The notes: generated by a model from the letters alone, not told the origin. 64,000 nucleotides of DNA from Alphaproteobacteria bacterium (GCA_030426905.1 JAUHXQ010000002.1:124001-188000); one strand, 5' to 3'; positions 37,246 through 45,039 are shown, counted from the first letter of the stretch. Numbers and translations: made by a program.

Positions 37246-37389
37246 ATGCATACTTATGTCATTATTAGCTTCGTTGTTTTTATAATTTCACTATTAACTC
37301 TAATGATAACAACCATACGTAGTTATATTAAGATCAAAAAAAAACTGACAATAATTAAATCATCTTATGAACAAAAGAAAAAGAGTTAG
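37246..37389 (+). CDS. ccmD: Heme exporter protein CcmD (short gene)
   Basis: 47 codons from ATG 37246 to TAG 37389, overlapping the ccmE start by 23 bp. The product has one N-terminal TM segment (T-Y-V-I-I-S-F-V-V-F-I-I-S-L-L) and a Lys/Arg-rich cytoplasmic tail ending E-Q-K-K-K-S. This is the standard CcmD build, and it lies directly before ccmE as in cytochrome c maturation operons. CcmD helps release holo-CcmE from the CcmABC complex. Weak sequence conservation makes position the main evidence. Confidence 0.75.
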   Translation: MHTYVIISFVVFIISLLTLMITTIRSYIKIKKKLTIIKSSYEQKKKS

Positions 37390-37825
37390 AATCATTTTTT
37401 TATTAGTTTCAATTACTTCTATTACATTTGGTTTAGTTATTATTCTAAATAACTTAAGTAATAATATTATGTTTTTCCTTACTCCTACAGAAATAAAAAA
37501 TAATGCACAAATAAATGGTAAGATGGTAAAAATAGGAGGCTTAGTCAAACCAAATACTATAAAATACATACCAAATTCTACTGCAACTGAATTTACTTTA
37601 ACAGATTGTAATAGCGAGATAAAAATCAATTACCAAGGAATTCTACCAAGTCTTTTTAAAGAAAAACAAGGTATTATCGCAAAAGGTGTATTAAAAAACG
37701 ACAATGTTTTTTATTCAAAAGAGCTATTAACAAAACATGATGAAAATTATATGCCACCAGAAATAAACCAGACAATGAATGTGTTAAAAAATGAAAAATT
37801 TTGTTCAAATCCGAGGAAATTTTGA
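37367..37825 (+). CDS. ccmE: Cytochrome c maturation heme chaperone CcmE
   Basis: Periplasmic heme chaperone of System I, with heme held covalently on a histidine. 152 residues: basic start, one signal-anchor TM (I-I-F-L-L-V-S-I-T-S-I-T-F-G), OB-fold with I-G-G-L-V-K and F-T-L-T-D. The heme-binding K-H-D-E-N-Y-M-P-P-E motif gives His near residue 125. The last 13 residues are encoded by a 39-bp sequence repeated elsewhere in the window (24771), so the natural C-terminus may have been replaced. ccmA, B, C, F and H are not in the window. Confidence 0.93.
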   Translation: MNKRKRVRIIFLLVSITSITFGLVIILNNLSNNIMFFLTPTEIKNNAQINGKMVKIGGLVKPNTIKYIPNSTATEFTLTDCNSEIKINYQGILPSLFKEKQGIIAKGVLKNDNVFYSKELLTKHDENYMPPEINQTMNVLKNEKFCSNPRKF

Positions 37826-37826
37826 A
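37788..37826 (+). repeat. 39-bp dispersed repeat, copy B, at the ccmE 3' end
   Basis: Ungapped 31/39 match to 24771-24809. It encodes the C-terminal residues of CcmE (K-N-E-K-F-C-S-N-P-R-K-F) and its stop codon. Confidence 0.55.
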
Positions 37827-37904
37827 TTCATAATCTCAGAATACTTAATATTATTTAGAATTTGCAGTGATAAATTAACAATGGAATTGGATAAAAAAAA
37901 TACC

Positions 37905-37921
37905 TTGCAATATAATTGCAA
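37905..37921. promoter_or_regulatory. Perfect palindrome overlapping a candidate -10 box upstream of virB2
   Basis: TTGCAAT-ATA-ATTGCAA is a perfect 7+3+7 inverted repeat that contains TATAAT (37911-37916). A weak TTGGAT (37887-37892) lies 18 bp upstream as a possible -35. An operator sitting on the -10 box would suit a repressor. It is about 200 bp before the virB2 start. The rest of 37827-38120 shows no ORF or RNA gene I can support. Confidence 0.45.
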
Positions 37922-38120
37922 TCTTTGATCCACTTTGCATTAATCAATACTACTGTAACTATTATGCAATAATTTTCTTAGTGTAAAACCAATACATCTC
38001 TATTAAACTAAAAACCATATAGACTTCCCTAATTTAGGCATGCTACCATTTGAAATAATAGCAAAAGTATTAGGCATAATAATTTCAACGCCTATAAACT
38101 TAATTAAGGAGTCATACAAC

Positions 38121-38486
38121 ATGCACAACAATAGTACAATAGATTACTTTAAAATCTCTTTTATTGCTTTGCTTTTCATAACAATGATTATATACGCGAC
38201 TCCCGAGGCATTTGCTGCCGAAGACGCATTAACTGGTACATTATGCAATGTCGTCAATGCTTTACAGGGTACCTTGGGTAAAGCTATCGCTACTATTGCC
38301 GTTATCGTCCTCGGTGTCGGGCTATTCCTAGGAAAACTTTCCTGGCCGCTAGCTATTGCAACTGCAATCGGTATCGGACTAATCTTCGGTGCTACTAGCA
38401 TCGTAGAGTGGGTATCAGCAGGTGATAATGCTGGCGGTACCTTCTGTGACAAAGTCCCCAAAACAACACAGACAACAGGCACTTAA
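38121..38486 (+). CDS. virB2: T4SS pilin VirB2, copy 1
   Basis: 121 residues from ATG 38121, chosen because AAGGAG lies 9 bp upstream; an open frame extends to 38040 without a ribosome site. Signal peptide with a hydrophobic core and cleavage near A-F-A / A-E-D. The mature part has two hydrophobic helices (A-I-A-T-I-A-V-I-V-L-G-V-G-L-F-L-G and L-A-I-A-T-A-I-G-I-G-L-I-F-G) separated by K-L-S-W-P, the VirB2/TrbC plan. Two cysteines flank the helices (L-C-N and F-C-D), as in Rickettsiales pilins. First of three tandem copies; this one has the longest polar tail. Confidence 0.9.
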   Translation: MHNNSTIDYFKISFIALLFITMIIYATPEAFAAEDALTGTLCNVVNALQGTLGKAIATIAVIVLGVGLFLGKLSWPLAIATAIGIGLIFGATSIVEWVSAGDNAGGTFCDKVPKTTQTTGT

Positions 38487-38505
38487 GGTAAAAATTTAAT
38501 AAACT

Positions 38506-39255
38506 AATAATTTAATGAGTAAGACAAATGATCAATCTTTATCAACTAAATATATCAAAAACTTTTATCCTAGCATTATGCTTCATAGCAATGATCATAT
38601 ATGCGACTCCCGAAGTGCTCGCCGTTGTTGGTACTGACCAAGGTGGTGATTTAAGTGGTACATTATGCAATGTCGTCAATGCTTTACAGGGTACCTTGGG
38701 TAAAGCTATCGCTACTATTGCCGTTATCGTCCTCGGTGTCGGGCTATTCCTAGGAAAACTTTCCTGGCCGCTAGCTATTGCAACCGCAATCGGTATCGGA
38801 CTAATCTTCGGTGCTACTAGTATCGTAGAGTGGGTATCAGCAGGCGACTCATCTTCAGGTAGCTTCTGTGGTAAAAGCTAAATAACAAATTAATTTAATG
38901 AGTAAGACAAATGATCAATCTTTATCAACTAAATATATCAAAAACTTTTATCCTAGCATTATGCTTCATAGCAATGATCATATATGCGACTCCCGAAGTG
39001 CTCGCCGTTGTTGGTACTGACCAAGGTGGTGATTTAAGTGGTACATTATGCAATGTCGTCAATGCTTTACAGGGTACCTTGGGTAAAGCTATCGCTACTA
39101 TTGCCGTTATCGTCCTCGGTGTCGGGCTATTCCTAGGAAAACTTTCCTGGCCGCTAGCTATTGCAACTGCAATCGGTATTGGACTAATTTTTGGCGCTAC
39201 CAGTATCGTACAATGGGTATCAGGAACTGATGGCACTGAGTTCTGTCCTAAAAGC
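38506..39255 (+). repeat. 383-bp tandem repeat containing virB2 copies 2 and 3
   Basis: The unit begins in AATTTAATGAGTAAGACAA before each start codon and runs through the gene. Period is 383 bp measured from start codon to start codon. The central ~200 bp are also shared with copy 1. Confidence 0.85.
38528..38881 (+). CDS. virB2: T4SS pilin VirB2, copy 2
   Basis: 117 residues. Different signal peptide from copy 1 (M-I-N-L-Y-Q-L-N-I-S-K-T), cut near V-L-A / V-V-G. The mature hydrophobic core is identical in protein to copy 1 and nearly so in DNA. Ends G-S-F-C-G-K-S, keeping the C-terminal cysteine. Its leader and first ~260 bp of coding DNA, and the ~20 bp before it, are identical to copy 3, indicating very recent duplication or gene conversion. 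Confidence 0.9.
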   Translation: MINLYQLNISKTFILALCFIAMIIYATPEVLAVVGTDQGGDLSGTLCNVVNALQGTLGKAIATIAVIVLGVGLFLGKLSWPLAIATAIGIGLIFGATSIVEWVSAGDSSSGSFCGKS

Positions 39256-39258
39256 TAA
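38911..39258 (+). CDS. virB2: T4SS pilin VirB2, copy 3
   Basis: 115 residues. Same leader as copy 2 and same core as copies 1 and 2; differences are confined to the last ~25 residues (V-Q-W-V-S-G-T-D-G-T-E-F-C-P-K-S). DNA near the 3' end shows scattered silent changes relative to copy 2. Followed after 21 bp by the IQ-motif protein gene, so the pilins and that protein are probably one transcript. Confidence 0.9.
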   Translation: MINLYQLNISKTFILALCFIAMIIYATPEVLAVVGTDQGGDLSGTLCNVVNALQGTLGKAIATIAVIVLGVGLFLGKLSWPLAIATAIGIGLIFGATSIVQWVSGTDGTEFCPKS

Positions 39259-39279
39259 ATAGCAAATTAGAAATGTAAG

Positions 39280-40848
39280 ATGTCAAAAAAGCGTAATAAA
39301 TTATTTCAAGCATTAGGTTTGTTTGCTGGTAAGACTTCTAAAATAACTAGAGGAAAGCCAAAAGGCAGATATCCAGAGGAAGAAGAATCAGCTTCTTATG
39401 AAGCTGCAGAAGAAAGAAGAGAAGATGTCTCAGCAAGAAATGATAAAAAATATCCCGAACGTAGTAGCAGAGAAGAAATAAACCAAGAAAGACGTTATAG
39501 AAATTACGATTGGTTCAGAACTCCAGGTATTCATGTCATAAAGTCTGAAGCAAACCTGATAAGAGAAATCCTAACCAACTCATGGGGAAAAATCACTGGA
39601 GAAAATGAGTCGCTTCCAAAAGATCTCGAAACGCAAAACGAAAGATTTAGAAATTTTCTACCAGAGCAAGCTACAAAAGCTAGCAAAATTCTGAATGATG
39701 CAATAGAGCAAAAAATAAAAGACAAACTACTAAATGATATCCCTCCTCAGTATAGAGATCAAAAACAAACAACTGCTGAATACAAAGATGGCAAAGGTGG
39801 ATTATTAACCCAAACACAAAGACCAGATGGATTATATGATTTTAACACAGAAAATAATTTTACTGGAACTCTAAGAGTAGAAAGAGTAGATGCAAAAGGC
39901 AATCTTTTAAAAGACTCGGTAGATATTATAGAGTATAAAGATGGTGAAGTGGTATCTGTCGTTGCAGGACCAGAAGGCAACTCTCGCATTGGTAATTTTG
40001 ATAAATTGATGGAACAAAATATTGGAATTAAGGTCTTCACTGAGCAAGAATCTGGTATTAAGGTAGCAACCACTGCGCAAGAAAAAACTGATGCTAAAAG
40101 CAAAGAGCTAAATTTTCAAGATACTGTAGATAAAGATACACCTACCGAAGAAGAAGCTGCAATAAAAATACAACGTGCCTTTAGAGAATATAAAAAGGAA
40201 AAAGAAAAAATTCCTACAAAGCCAGAGCCATTACAAAGAGAATCTGCACAACTAATACAAAGACAAGAGAGAAAGCCTTCTTCTACGCGTAAAGAAACTT
40301 CTGATAAACTAGTTTACAGTAGTGAGTTCAATAAGTTCATGTCTTCTATCAAAGACATAAAATACGATCAGAAAGCACTAAATGAAAGATTAGATACTTT
40401 TAATAAGCAACAAGCTGATGAAGTAGTAAAATACATGAATGCATTTACAGCAAAAAAAACATTACCAGAAGTCAACCCTCGTGTGCAACAAGCTATTTAT
40501 CAAATTCTTCGCGATCCAAAAATTGTTCAAGGATTCACCTTTCAAGGAAAAGATAAAACAATATCTATTCCTCCTTCTATTAAACCTGCCTTAGAACAAT
40601 CTAAAGATGAAGAGAAAGATATGCCTAATGAAGAAGGTAAAAAACAACCCCCACAAAATAAAAGTGCGGTAGATTGGATAGCTAGTCAAGCTCATTACTG
40701 GACAGGAGGAAAGATTGGCTGGAAGGAGGCAGAAAAAACAGGAGCTCCAGGAACACAAACACCAGATTCAACACCAACAAAGACCACCCCAAATAAAAAA
40801 GGTAGAGGCGGACCGGAAGGGGGGCGCGGGCCCGGCCACAAATCATAG
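39280..40848 (+). CDS. IQ-motif protein downstream of virB2, putative T4SS-linked effector
   Basis: 522 residues, no family recognised over its length. Hydrophilic, no signal peptide or TM segment. Residues 293-308 read A-A-I-K-I-Q-R-A-F-R-E-Y-K-K-E-K, matching the I-Q-x3-R-x4-[KR] calmodulin-binding IQ motif of myosins and similar eukaryotic proteins. A second weaker I-Q (A-Q-L-I-Q-R-Q-E-R-K) follows about 35 residues later. Basic, Arg/Glu-rich N-terminus; Pro/Thr-rich C-terminus ending in an unusually GC-rich Gly/Arg tail (G-G-R-G-P-G-H-K-S). Lies 21 bp after the third pilin gene. Secretion into a eukaryotic host is inference from context and motif. Confidence 0.7.
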   Translation: MSKKRNKLFQALGLFAGKTSKITRGKPKGRYPEEEESASYEAAEERREDVSARNDKKYPERSSREEINQERRYRNYDWFRTPGIHVIKSEANLIREILTNSWGKITGENESLPKDLETQNERFRNFLPEQATKASKILNDAIEQKIKDKLLNDIPPQYRDQKQTTAEYKDGKGGLLTQTQRPDGLYDFNTENNFTGTLRVERVDAKGNLLKDSVDIIEYKDGEVVSVVAGPEGNSRIGNFDKLMEQNIGIKVFTEQESGIKVATTAQEKTDAKSKELNFQDTVDKDTPTEEEAAIKIQRAFREYKKEKEKIPTKPEPLQRESAQLIQRQERKPSSTRKETSDKLVYSSEFNKFMSSIKDIKYDQKALNERLDTFNKQQADEVVKYMNAFTAKKTLPEVNPRVQQAIYQILRDPKIVQGFTFQGKDKTISIPPSIKPALEQSKDEEKDMPNEEGKKQPPQNKSAVDWIASQAHYWTGGKIGWKEAEKTGAPGTQTPDSTPTKTTPNKKGRGGPEGGRGPGHKS

Positions 40849-40857
40849 GTAAATAGC

Positions 40858-41598
40858 TTAAAATTTACAGCCATTGGAAGCTGATAATTTTTTTATCATA
40901 TTTTTATCTCTAGATAGTTCGTCTATTACGCCGCCCGACTCAGAGAGCATAAGAAAACTTGCAGCAATATTAATATAATCACTATCTAGTAATATACATT
41001 TTTCTACTTTACCAGATGCAAGATACACGAGAGAGAGAGAATCGCAACAAATTCGTCTAATATTATGCCTAATACTGCCAATTTGGCCAGCATCATCATT
41101 GGTTGCAATAAGGCTATATTGAGCAACATTTCGTGGTGACACTCTAATTCTTTGCATTCGCTGACCATTATATTCAGCCCATGCCCCCTTCCCTTTCTCA
41201 GCATAATAGGTAGTATTTGCTGCTGGTTCTAAAATTATACTCGAAATAACCTCTTTCTCTCCTTTTTCATTTTCTGCTTCGACAGCAATGCTAAAAGTAA
41301 AAAAAGGTAGTGCATGACTGAAATTAACCTCTCCATCTAAAAAGTTAATAATCCACCTATCATTGCACTTACTCTCAATATTAACAAAATGGGACAAAAC
41401 GCCAAAATTAGGTCTAGCTTCTTGCAGTTCAGTAATCACAGTTTTTTCTAATCTACGCATGGTATTGCCAATAAATCTATCTAAAGGTTTTTTAGAAGAC
41501 TGCAAGAACTGTAACTCAGTAAAGTCACGAGCGAATATTCTAAGTGCTTTATCAGTCACTTTAGACATTACTGTTATTAGAGAGGAAAAATTATTCAT
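40858..41598 (-). CDS. Inositol-monophosphatase-like protein with altered active site
   Basis: 246 residues aligned to the SuhB/IMPase fold: R-R-L-E-K-T-V-I-T-E near residue 50, a W-I-I-N-F-L-D-G-E-V-N-F-S-H-A-L-P segment, and N-I-A-A-S-F-L-M-L-S-E-S-G-G. In active family members these read D-P-L/I-D-G-T-x-N-F and W-D-x-A-A. Here the first metal-ligand Asp is Asn, Thr is Glu and the C-terminal ligand Asp is Asn. Catalysis is therefore doubtful. E. coli SuhB also acts in rRNA antitermination independently of catalysis, so a non-enzymatic role is possible. Confidence 0.72.
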   Translation of the reverse strand: MNNFSSLITVMSKVTDKALRIFARDFTELQFLQSSKKPLDRFIGNTMRRLEKTVITELQEARPNFGVLSHFVNIESKCNDRWIINFLDGEVNFSHALPFFTFSIAVEAENEKGEKEVISSIILEPAANTTYYAEKGKGAWAEYNGQRMQRIRVSPRNVAQYSLIATNDDAGQIGSIRHNIRRICCDSLSLVYLASGKVEKCILLDSDYINIAASFLMLSESGGVIDELSRDKNMIKKLSASNGCKF

Positions 41599-41667
41599 AC
41601 TGTCAATACCATATGCAAAAACATACTATAGCGTAGTTACTATAATTTTGCTATAGCGATATAGCTA

Positions 41668-41697
41668 GCTTGCTCTAAAGAAATACAAAGAGCAAGC
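41668..41697. terminator. Hairpin between the helical ORF and the IMPase-like gene
   Basis: GCTTGCTCT / AGAGCAAGC, 9-bp perfect stem with a 12-nt loop, extendable by further imperfect pairing to TATAGC/GCTATA. It lies downstream of the minus-strand gene at 41781. No T-run follows on the minus strand, so efficiency as a terminator is uncertain. Confidence 0.45.
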
Positions 41698-41780
41698 AAC
41701 TAAAGCTATAGAAAACTAGGTGATGATCTTAAGGCACAAATATTACATTAAATGAGGATAGTTATAAAAAATAGACTCAA

Positions 41781-42827
41781 TTACAAGGAGTAGTAACTGT
41801 TTTCGTAATCGTCATAGTAAGAATAATGTATATGATATTCCTGTTCTGCTCTATCAGTTTCTTGATGCAAAGACGCAGTATCACAAAGATGACTATAAGC
41901 TCCTTGACACCATATTTTTTCATTCAATACACCATTACAGCTGCTACATATAGCCTTTTCTGCATTTTTAATTTGATCATCCAACAAATTATTCAAAGTC
42001 ACTAGCTTGAATAATTCTTCTGGGTAAGAGTATTTTTCTTTTATTTTTTCGTTAATCTTTTTTAGCTTATAATCATATTTTAACGTAATATCTAAACAAG
42101 TATTATATATATCTAATACAAATTTATAATATCTAAGAAAATTCAAAGATAATTCATTATCTTTTATCATGTCGATGTCAGAACGTTGTTCTAATTGTGA
42201 TAATGCATTTATAACTTGTTTGTCAGCTTCCAAAGCACATGACTGAATTTCATATGAAAAACTAGAAAGACTAACAGCATACTTACTTCGAAATGCAAAA
42301 TCTTCTTTCCATTTATTAGTATTTTTTATAAATATGTCAATTTGTGTGTTATTTAAAGGAGTACATGTATCGGTTTCATATCTACTACCACTTATAATAC
42401 CCCAAATATTGTCCTCAGCTACGAAAATATTATTTTGAGCTTCTATCAGCTGAGAAAAATGATTTTTTAGTTCCTCTTCCAAGTTATCACTTATCTTTTC
42501 AAAACAATTATAATCAGCTGTTCCTTTCCAAGCTTCATTATGAATAGATCTCATTTCTGATAAGTCTCTTTCGACTACATTTTTTGCATATATAGCTATT
42601 CTCACATCTTGTGCTTCTCTTTCACTGCTTTTCCTCTGACCATTTTCATATTTTAATATTGTTTCATCGGATTTTTCTAAAAAATTTTCTAGATGCTCTC
42701 GTAATTTAGCACTTACTTCTTTGCTCTTAGCAGATATTAATGCTATCTCTTCTTCAGAAAATCTTGTTTGCTCTTTACAATACTCATATTCTTTTTTAAA
42801 TTTACTAATTATTTCTTTCACTATCAT
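41781..42827 (-). CDS. Helical protein with Cys motif and tyrosine-rich tail, function unknown
   Basis: 348 residues, not recognised. Residues 1-290 are almost wholly helical and charged, with coiled-coil character. A C-S-S-C pair followed by W-C and L-C occurs near 293-316, possibly a metal or disulfide knuckle. The last ~15 residues are tyrosine-rich and acidic (H-Y-S-Y-Y-D-D-Y-E-N-S-Y-Y). No signal peptide. Monocistronic, with a long AT-rich upstream. Tyrosine-rich acidic tails occur in some host-phosphorylated bacterial effectors, but I have no direct support for that here. Confidence 0.65.
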   Translation of the reverse strand: MIVKEIISKFKKEYEYCKEQTRFSEEEIALISAKSKEVSAKLREHLENFLEKSDETILKYENGQRKSSEREAQDVRIAIYAKNVVERDLSEMRSIHNEAWKGTADYNCFEKISDNLEEELKNHFSQLIEAQNNIFVAEDNIWGIISGSRYETDTCTPLNNTQIDIFIKNTNKWKEDFAFRSKYAVSLSSFSYEIQSCALEADKQVINALSQLEQRSDIDMIKDNELSLNFLRYYKFVLDIYNTCLDITLKYDYKLKKINEKIKEKYSYPEELFKLVTLNNLLDDQIKNAEKAICSSCNGVLNEKIWCQGAYSHLCDTASLHQETDRAEQEYHIHYSYYDDYENSYYSL

Positions 42828-42928
42828 TACATACCTCTCTTATAATTAATTGTAGCGGTAAGATTTAGAGATATTAATAACGTATGTCAATGGTAGTTCT
42901 AATCGAAATTAGATCGTATTCACTATAG

Positions 42929-43315
42929 TTAGCTAAAAGAGTGGAGTGCAATCATGTTACCATCATTATCTTTAATGATAGCTCTGTATCCCCATGGTCC
43001 GATCTGCTCTTTATCAGCAACAACTTCACCTCCAAGTTCTTTTACTTTTAAAAGAACCTCATCAAGTCTTCCATCAGCATTTAAATAAATCAAAGGATTT
43101 CCATTAGCTGGTTTATGGTTATGATCTTCAACTATACAACCAGATACTTTATGATCTTCTTTATTTTTGCTCATATTTTCTCTGTGGAAAGGAGCAAATC
43201 TCATCTGTTCATATTCCTCTGCGATCAATTCATAACCAAATATTGCAGAATAAAATTTCTTAGCGCGATCAAAATTTTTAACGTGTATATCTACCCAAAC
43301 AACTTTATTTTCCAT
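42929..43315 (-). CDS. VOC-family (glyoxalase/bleomycin-resistance fold) protein
   Basis: 128 residues. Two beta-alpha-beta-beta-beta modules: V-W-V-D-I-H-V-K-N-F-D-R-A-K-K-F-Y start, then G-G-E-V-V-A-D-K and W-G-Y-R-A-I-I-K-D-N-D-G-N-M-I-A-L-H-S at the end, as in uncharacterised VOC proteins. Substrate unknown. Located 12 bp downstream of efp and probably in the fba-mscS-efp transcript. Confidence 0.8.
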   Translation of the reverse strand: MENKVVWVDIHVKNFDRAKKFYSAIFGYELIAEEYEQMRFAPFHRENMSKNKEDHKVSGCIVEDHNHKPANGNPLIYLNADGRLDEVLLKVKELGGEVVADKEQIGPWGYRAIIKDNDGNMIALHSFS

Positions 43316-43327
43316 TTTTCTCTCCTT

Positions 43328-43894
43328 TTATTTATATTTTTCAACATAAGTATCGTCTTCGGTTTTGACAACAATTTTGTCATTAACATCCATGAACGGA
43401 GGCACCATAATACGCATTCCATTTTCTAGTATGGCTGGTTTATAAGAAGATGCAGCAGTTTGTCCTTTTACCGTTGGTTCTGTTTCGGTAATTGTAAGCA
43501 CTACTGTATCTGGCAATTTAATACTAATCACTTCTCCTTCGTATGACTCAACCACTATATTCATTCCTTCTTGGAGGTATAATAATTTTTCTCCCAATAG
43601 TGATTTTTCAAATTGAGTCTGCTCAAAACTTTCTACATCCATTACATAAATAAAATCGTCATCTGCATATAAATATTGATACTCTTGTTCATCTAATCTA
43701 ACTTTTTCTATATTTTCATCTGAGTGAAATCGTACATTAAGCTTAGTACCATCTTTAATTCCTTTCATCTCTACTTGTACGTATGCTCCTCCCTTTCCTG
43801 GTTTGATATGTTCAGGATTTTTTACAATAGAATATAATTTTCCCTTATGCTCTAAAATATTACCGAGACGTAATGAATTTGCATCTATTTTCAT
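43328..43894 (-). CDS. efp: Elongation factor P
   Basis: Relieves ribosome stalling at polyproline. 188 residues, three beta-barrel domains. The tip loop reads P-G-K-G-G-A-Y-V-Q-V, with the lysine that is beta-lysylated by EpmA in many bacteria. No epm gene is in this window. Overlaps the end of mscS by 4 bp (ATGA), indicating coupling. Confidence 0.96.
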   Translation of the reverse strand: MKIDANSLRLGNILEHKGKLYSIVKNPEHIKPGKGGAYVQVEMKGIKDGTKLNVRFHSDENIEKVRLDEQEYQYLYADDDFIYVMDVESFEQTQFEKSLLGEKLLYLQEGMNIVVESYEGEVISIKLPDTVVLTITETEPTVKGQTAASSYKPAILENGMRIMVPPFMDVNDKIVVKTEDDTYVEKYK

Positions 43895-45039
43895 TTTTTA
43901 CCTTTTTCTATCTTTTTTTGCTGATTAATATCCACTTTGATACTGTCTTCTATTTCTAAAACACGCGTAGGAAATGCAATATCTGCTCCATGTTTATGTA
44001 TGATATCAACAGCTTTTAAGCAGATATCATGCTTTACTTTGCTAAAGTTAATTATATCTAAAGCATTTGTAAAGGCATATATAGTAAAATTCACTGAAGA
44101 ATCACCAAAACTGCTAAAATTCACATACATAATTTCAGAACTATCAATTTTGCGATGTTTAGTCAGCATAGATTTAATATCTTTTACTATTGCATTTAAT
44201 TTTTGTATATCTTTATATCTAATACCTATAATTTCATAAATACGCCTATGAGTAGCATTAGAGCGATTTTCGATAGCTGTACTGGAAAAAACTGAGTTAG
44301 GAATGCATAATTGCCTTCTTTCTAAAGTTCTAATTCTTGTAATCCTCCAGCTAATTTCTTCTACAATTCCTTCGGTTTTATCTGGGAAACGTATCCAATC
44401 TCCAATGACAAATAATTTATCAGTGTATATTAATATTGTTCCAAAAAAATTTGCAAGTAAATCTTTTGATGCAAAACCTACGGCAACACCACCAACCCCA
44501 GCAAAGGCAAGTACGGCGGTAAGCTTTATACCCAACAGATCCATAATTATCAAACCTGCAATTATAATTATAGAAATCCTTGCTAATTTTCCTATTAAAT
44601 CAATAGATGTAAAGTCAGCTTTTCCCTTTTTAGATCTTTTTTTTCTCTCTATATAACGCTTTTCTGAAAAACCTATATAAGACAGAGCAAACCACGATAT
44701 TACTATTATCGCGCTGATATTTTGTATCAGAGGTATCACTTCTTTTTCTTGGTTCTTATCAAGAAGATCAACTATATCAATAATAATTGTAACCCCGATA
44801 ATAACTATGAACGCTATTATAGGAGAAATTAGTGATGCAATTAAAATATCATCCCAAAATCTACGAGTTTTTTTTAGGTGCAAGTACAATTTATTGAGGA
44901 TAAATTTAGCGATATAGCTAAAAAGCACTATCAATAAAACAACTAGTGCTACTTTCCCAATTAGCATTAAAGATTCCACTGATAAAACAGTTAAAACATT
45001 ATTTTTTAAATCTTGAAAAGCTAGTAAAATCTCATGCAT
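43891..45039 (-). CDS. MscS-family mechanosensitive channel
   Basis: About 382 residues. Several N-terminal TM segments, then the pore-lining TM3 with V-L-A-F-A-G-V-G-G-V-A-V-G-F-A-S-K-D, the Ala/Gly-packed helix of MscS, and the beta domain (I-G-D-W-I-R and G-I-V-E-E-I-S-W-R-I-T-R-I-R-T). The cytoplasmic cage follows. ATG 45039 is preferred; it lies inside the last codons of fba, and an in-frame start at 45063 would overlap more. Protects against hypo-osmotic shock. Confidence 0.9.
   Translation of the reverse strand: MHEILLAFQDLKNNVLTVLSVESLMLIGKVALVVLLIVLFSYIAKFILNKLYLHLKKTRRFWDDILIASLISPIIAFIVIIGVTIIIDIVDLLDKNQEKEVIPLIQNISAIIVISWFALSYIGFSEKRYIERKKRSKKGKADFTSIDLIGKLARISIIIIAGLIIMDLLGIKLTAVLAFAGVGGVAVGFASKDLLANFFGTILIYTDKLFVIGDWIRFPDKTEGIVEEISWRITRIRTLERRQLCIPNSVFSSTAIENRSNATHRRIYEIIGIRYKDIQKLNAIVKDIKSMLTKHRKIDSSEIMYVNFSSFGDSSVNFTIYAFTNALDIINFSKVKHDICLKAVDIIHKHGADIAFPTRVLEIEDSIKVDINQQKKIEKGKK

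Noticed and set aside
37800..37815. GTTCAAATCC resembling a tRNA T-loop
   Set aside because: Flanking bases do not form a T-stem, there is no acceptor or anticodon arm, and it lies inside the ccmE coding end.
38040..38120. Longer N-terminus for virB2 copy 1
   Set aside because: The 27 extra codons lack a ribosome site and would bury the signal peptide; AAGGAG before 38121 decides the start.
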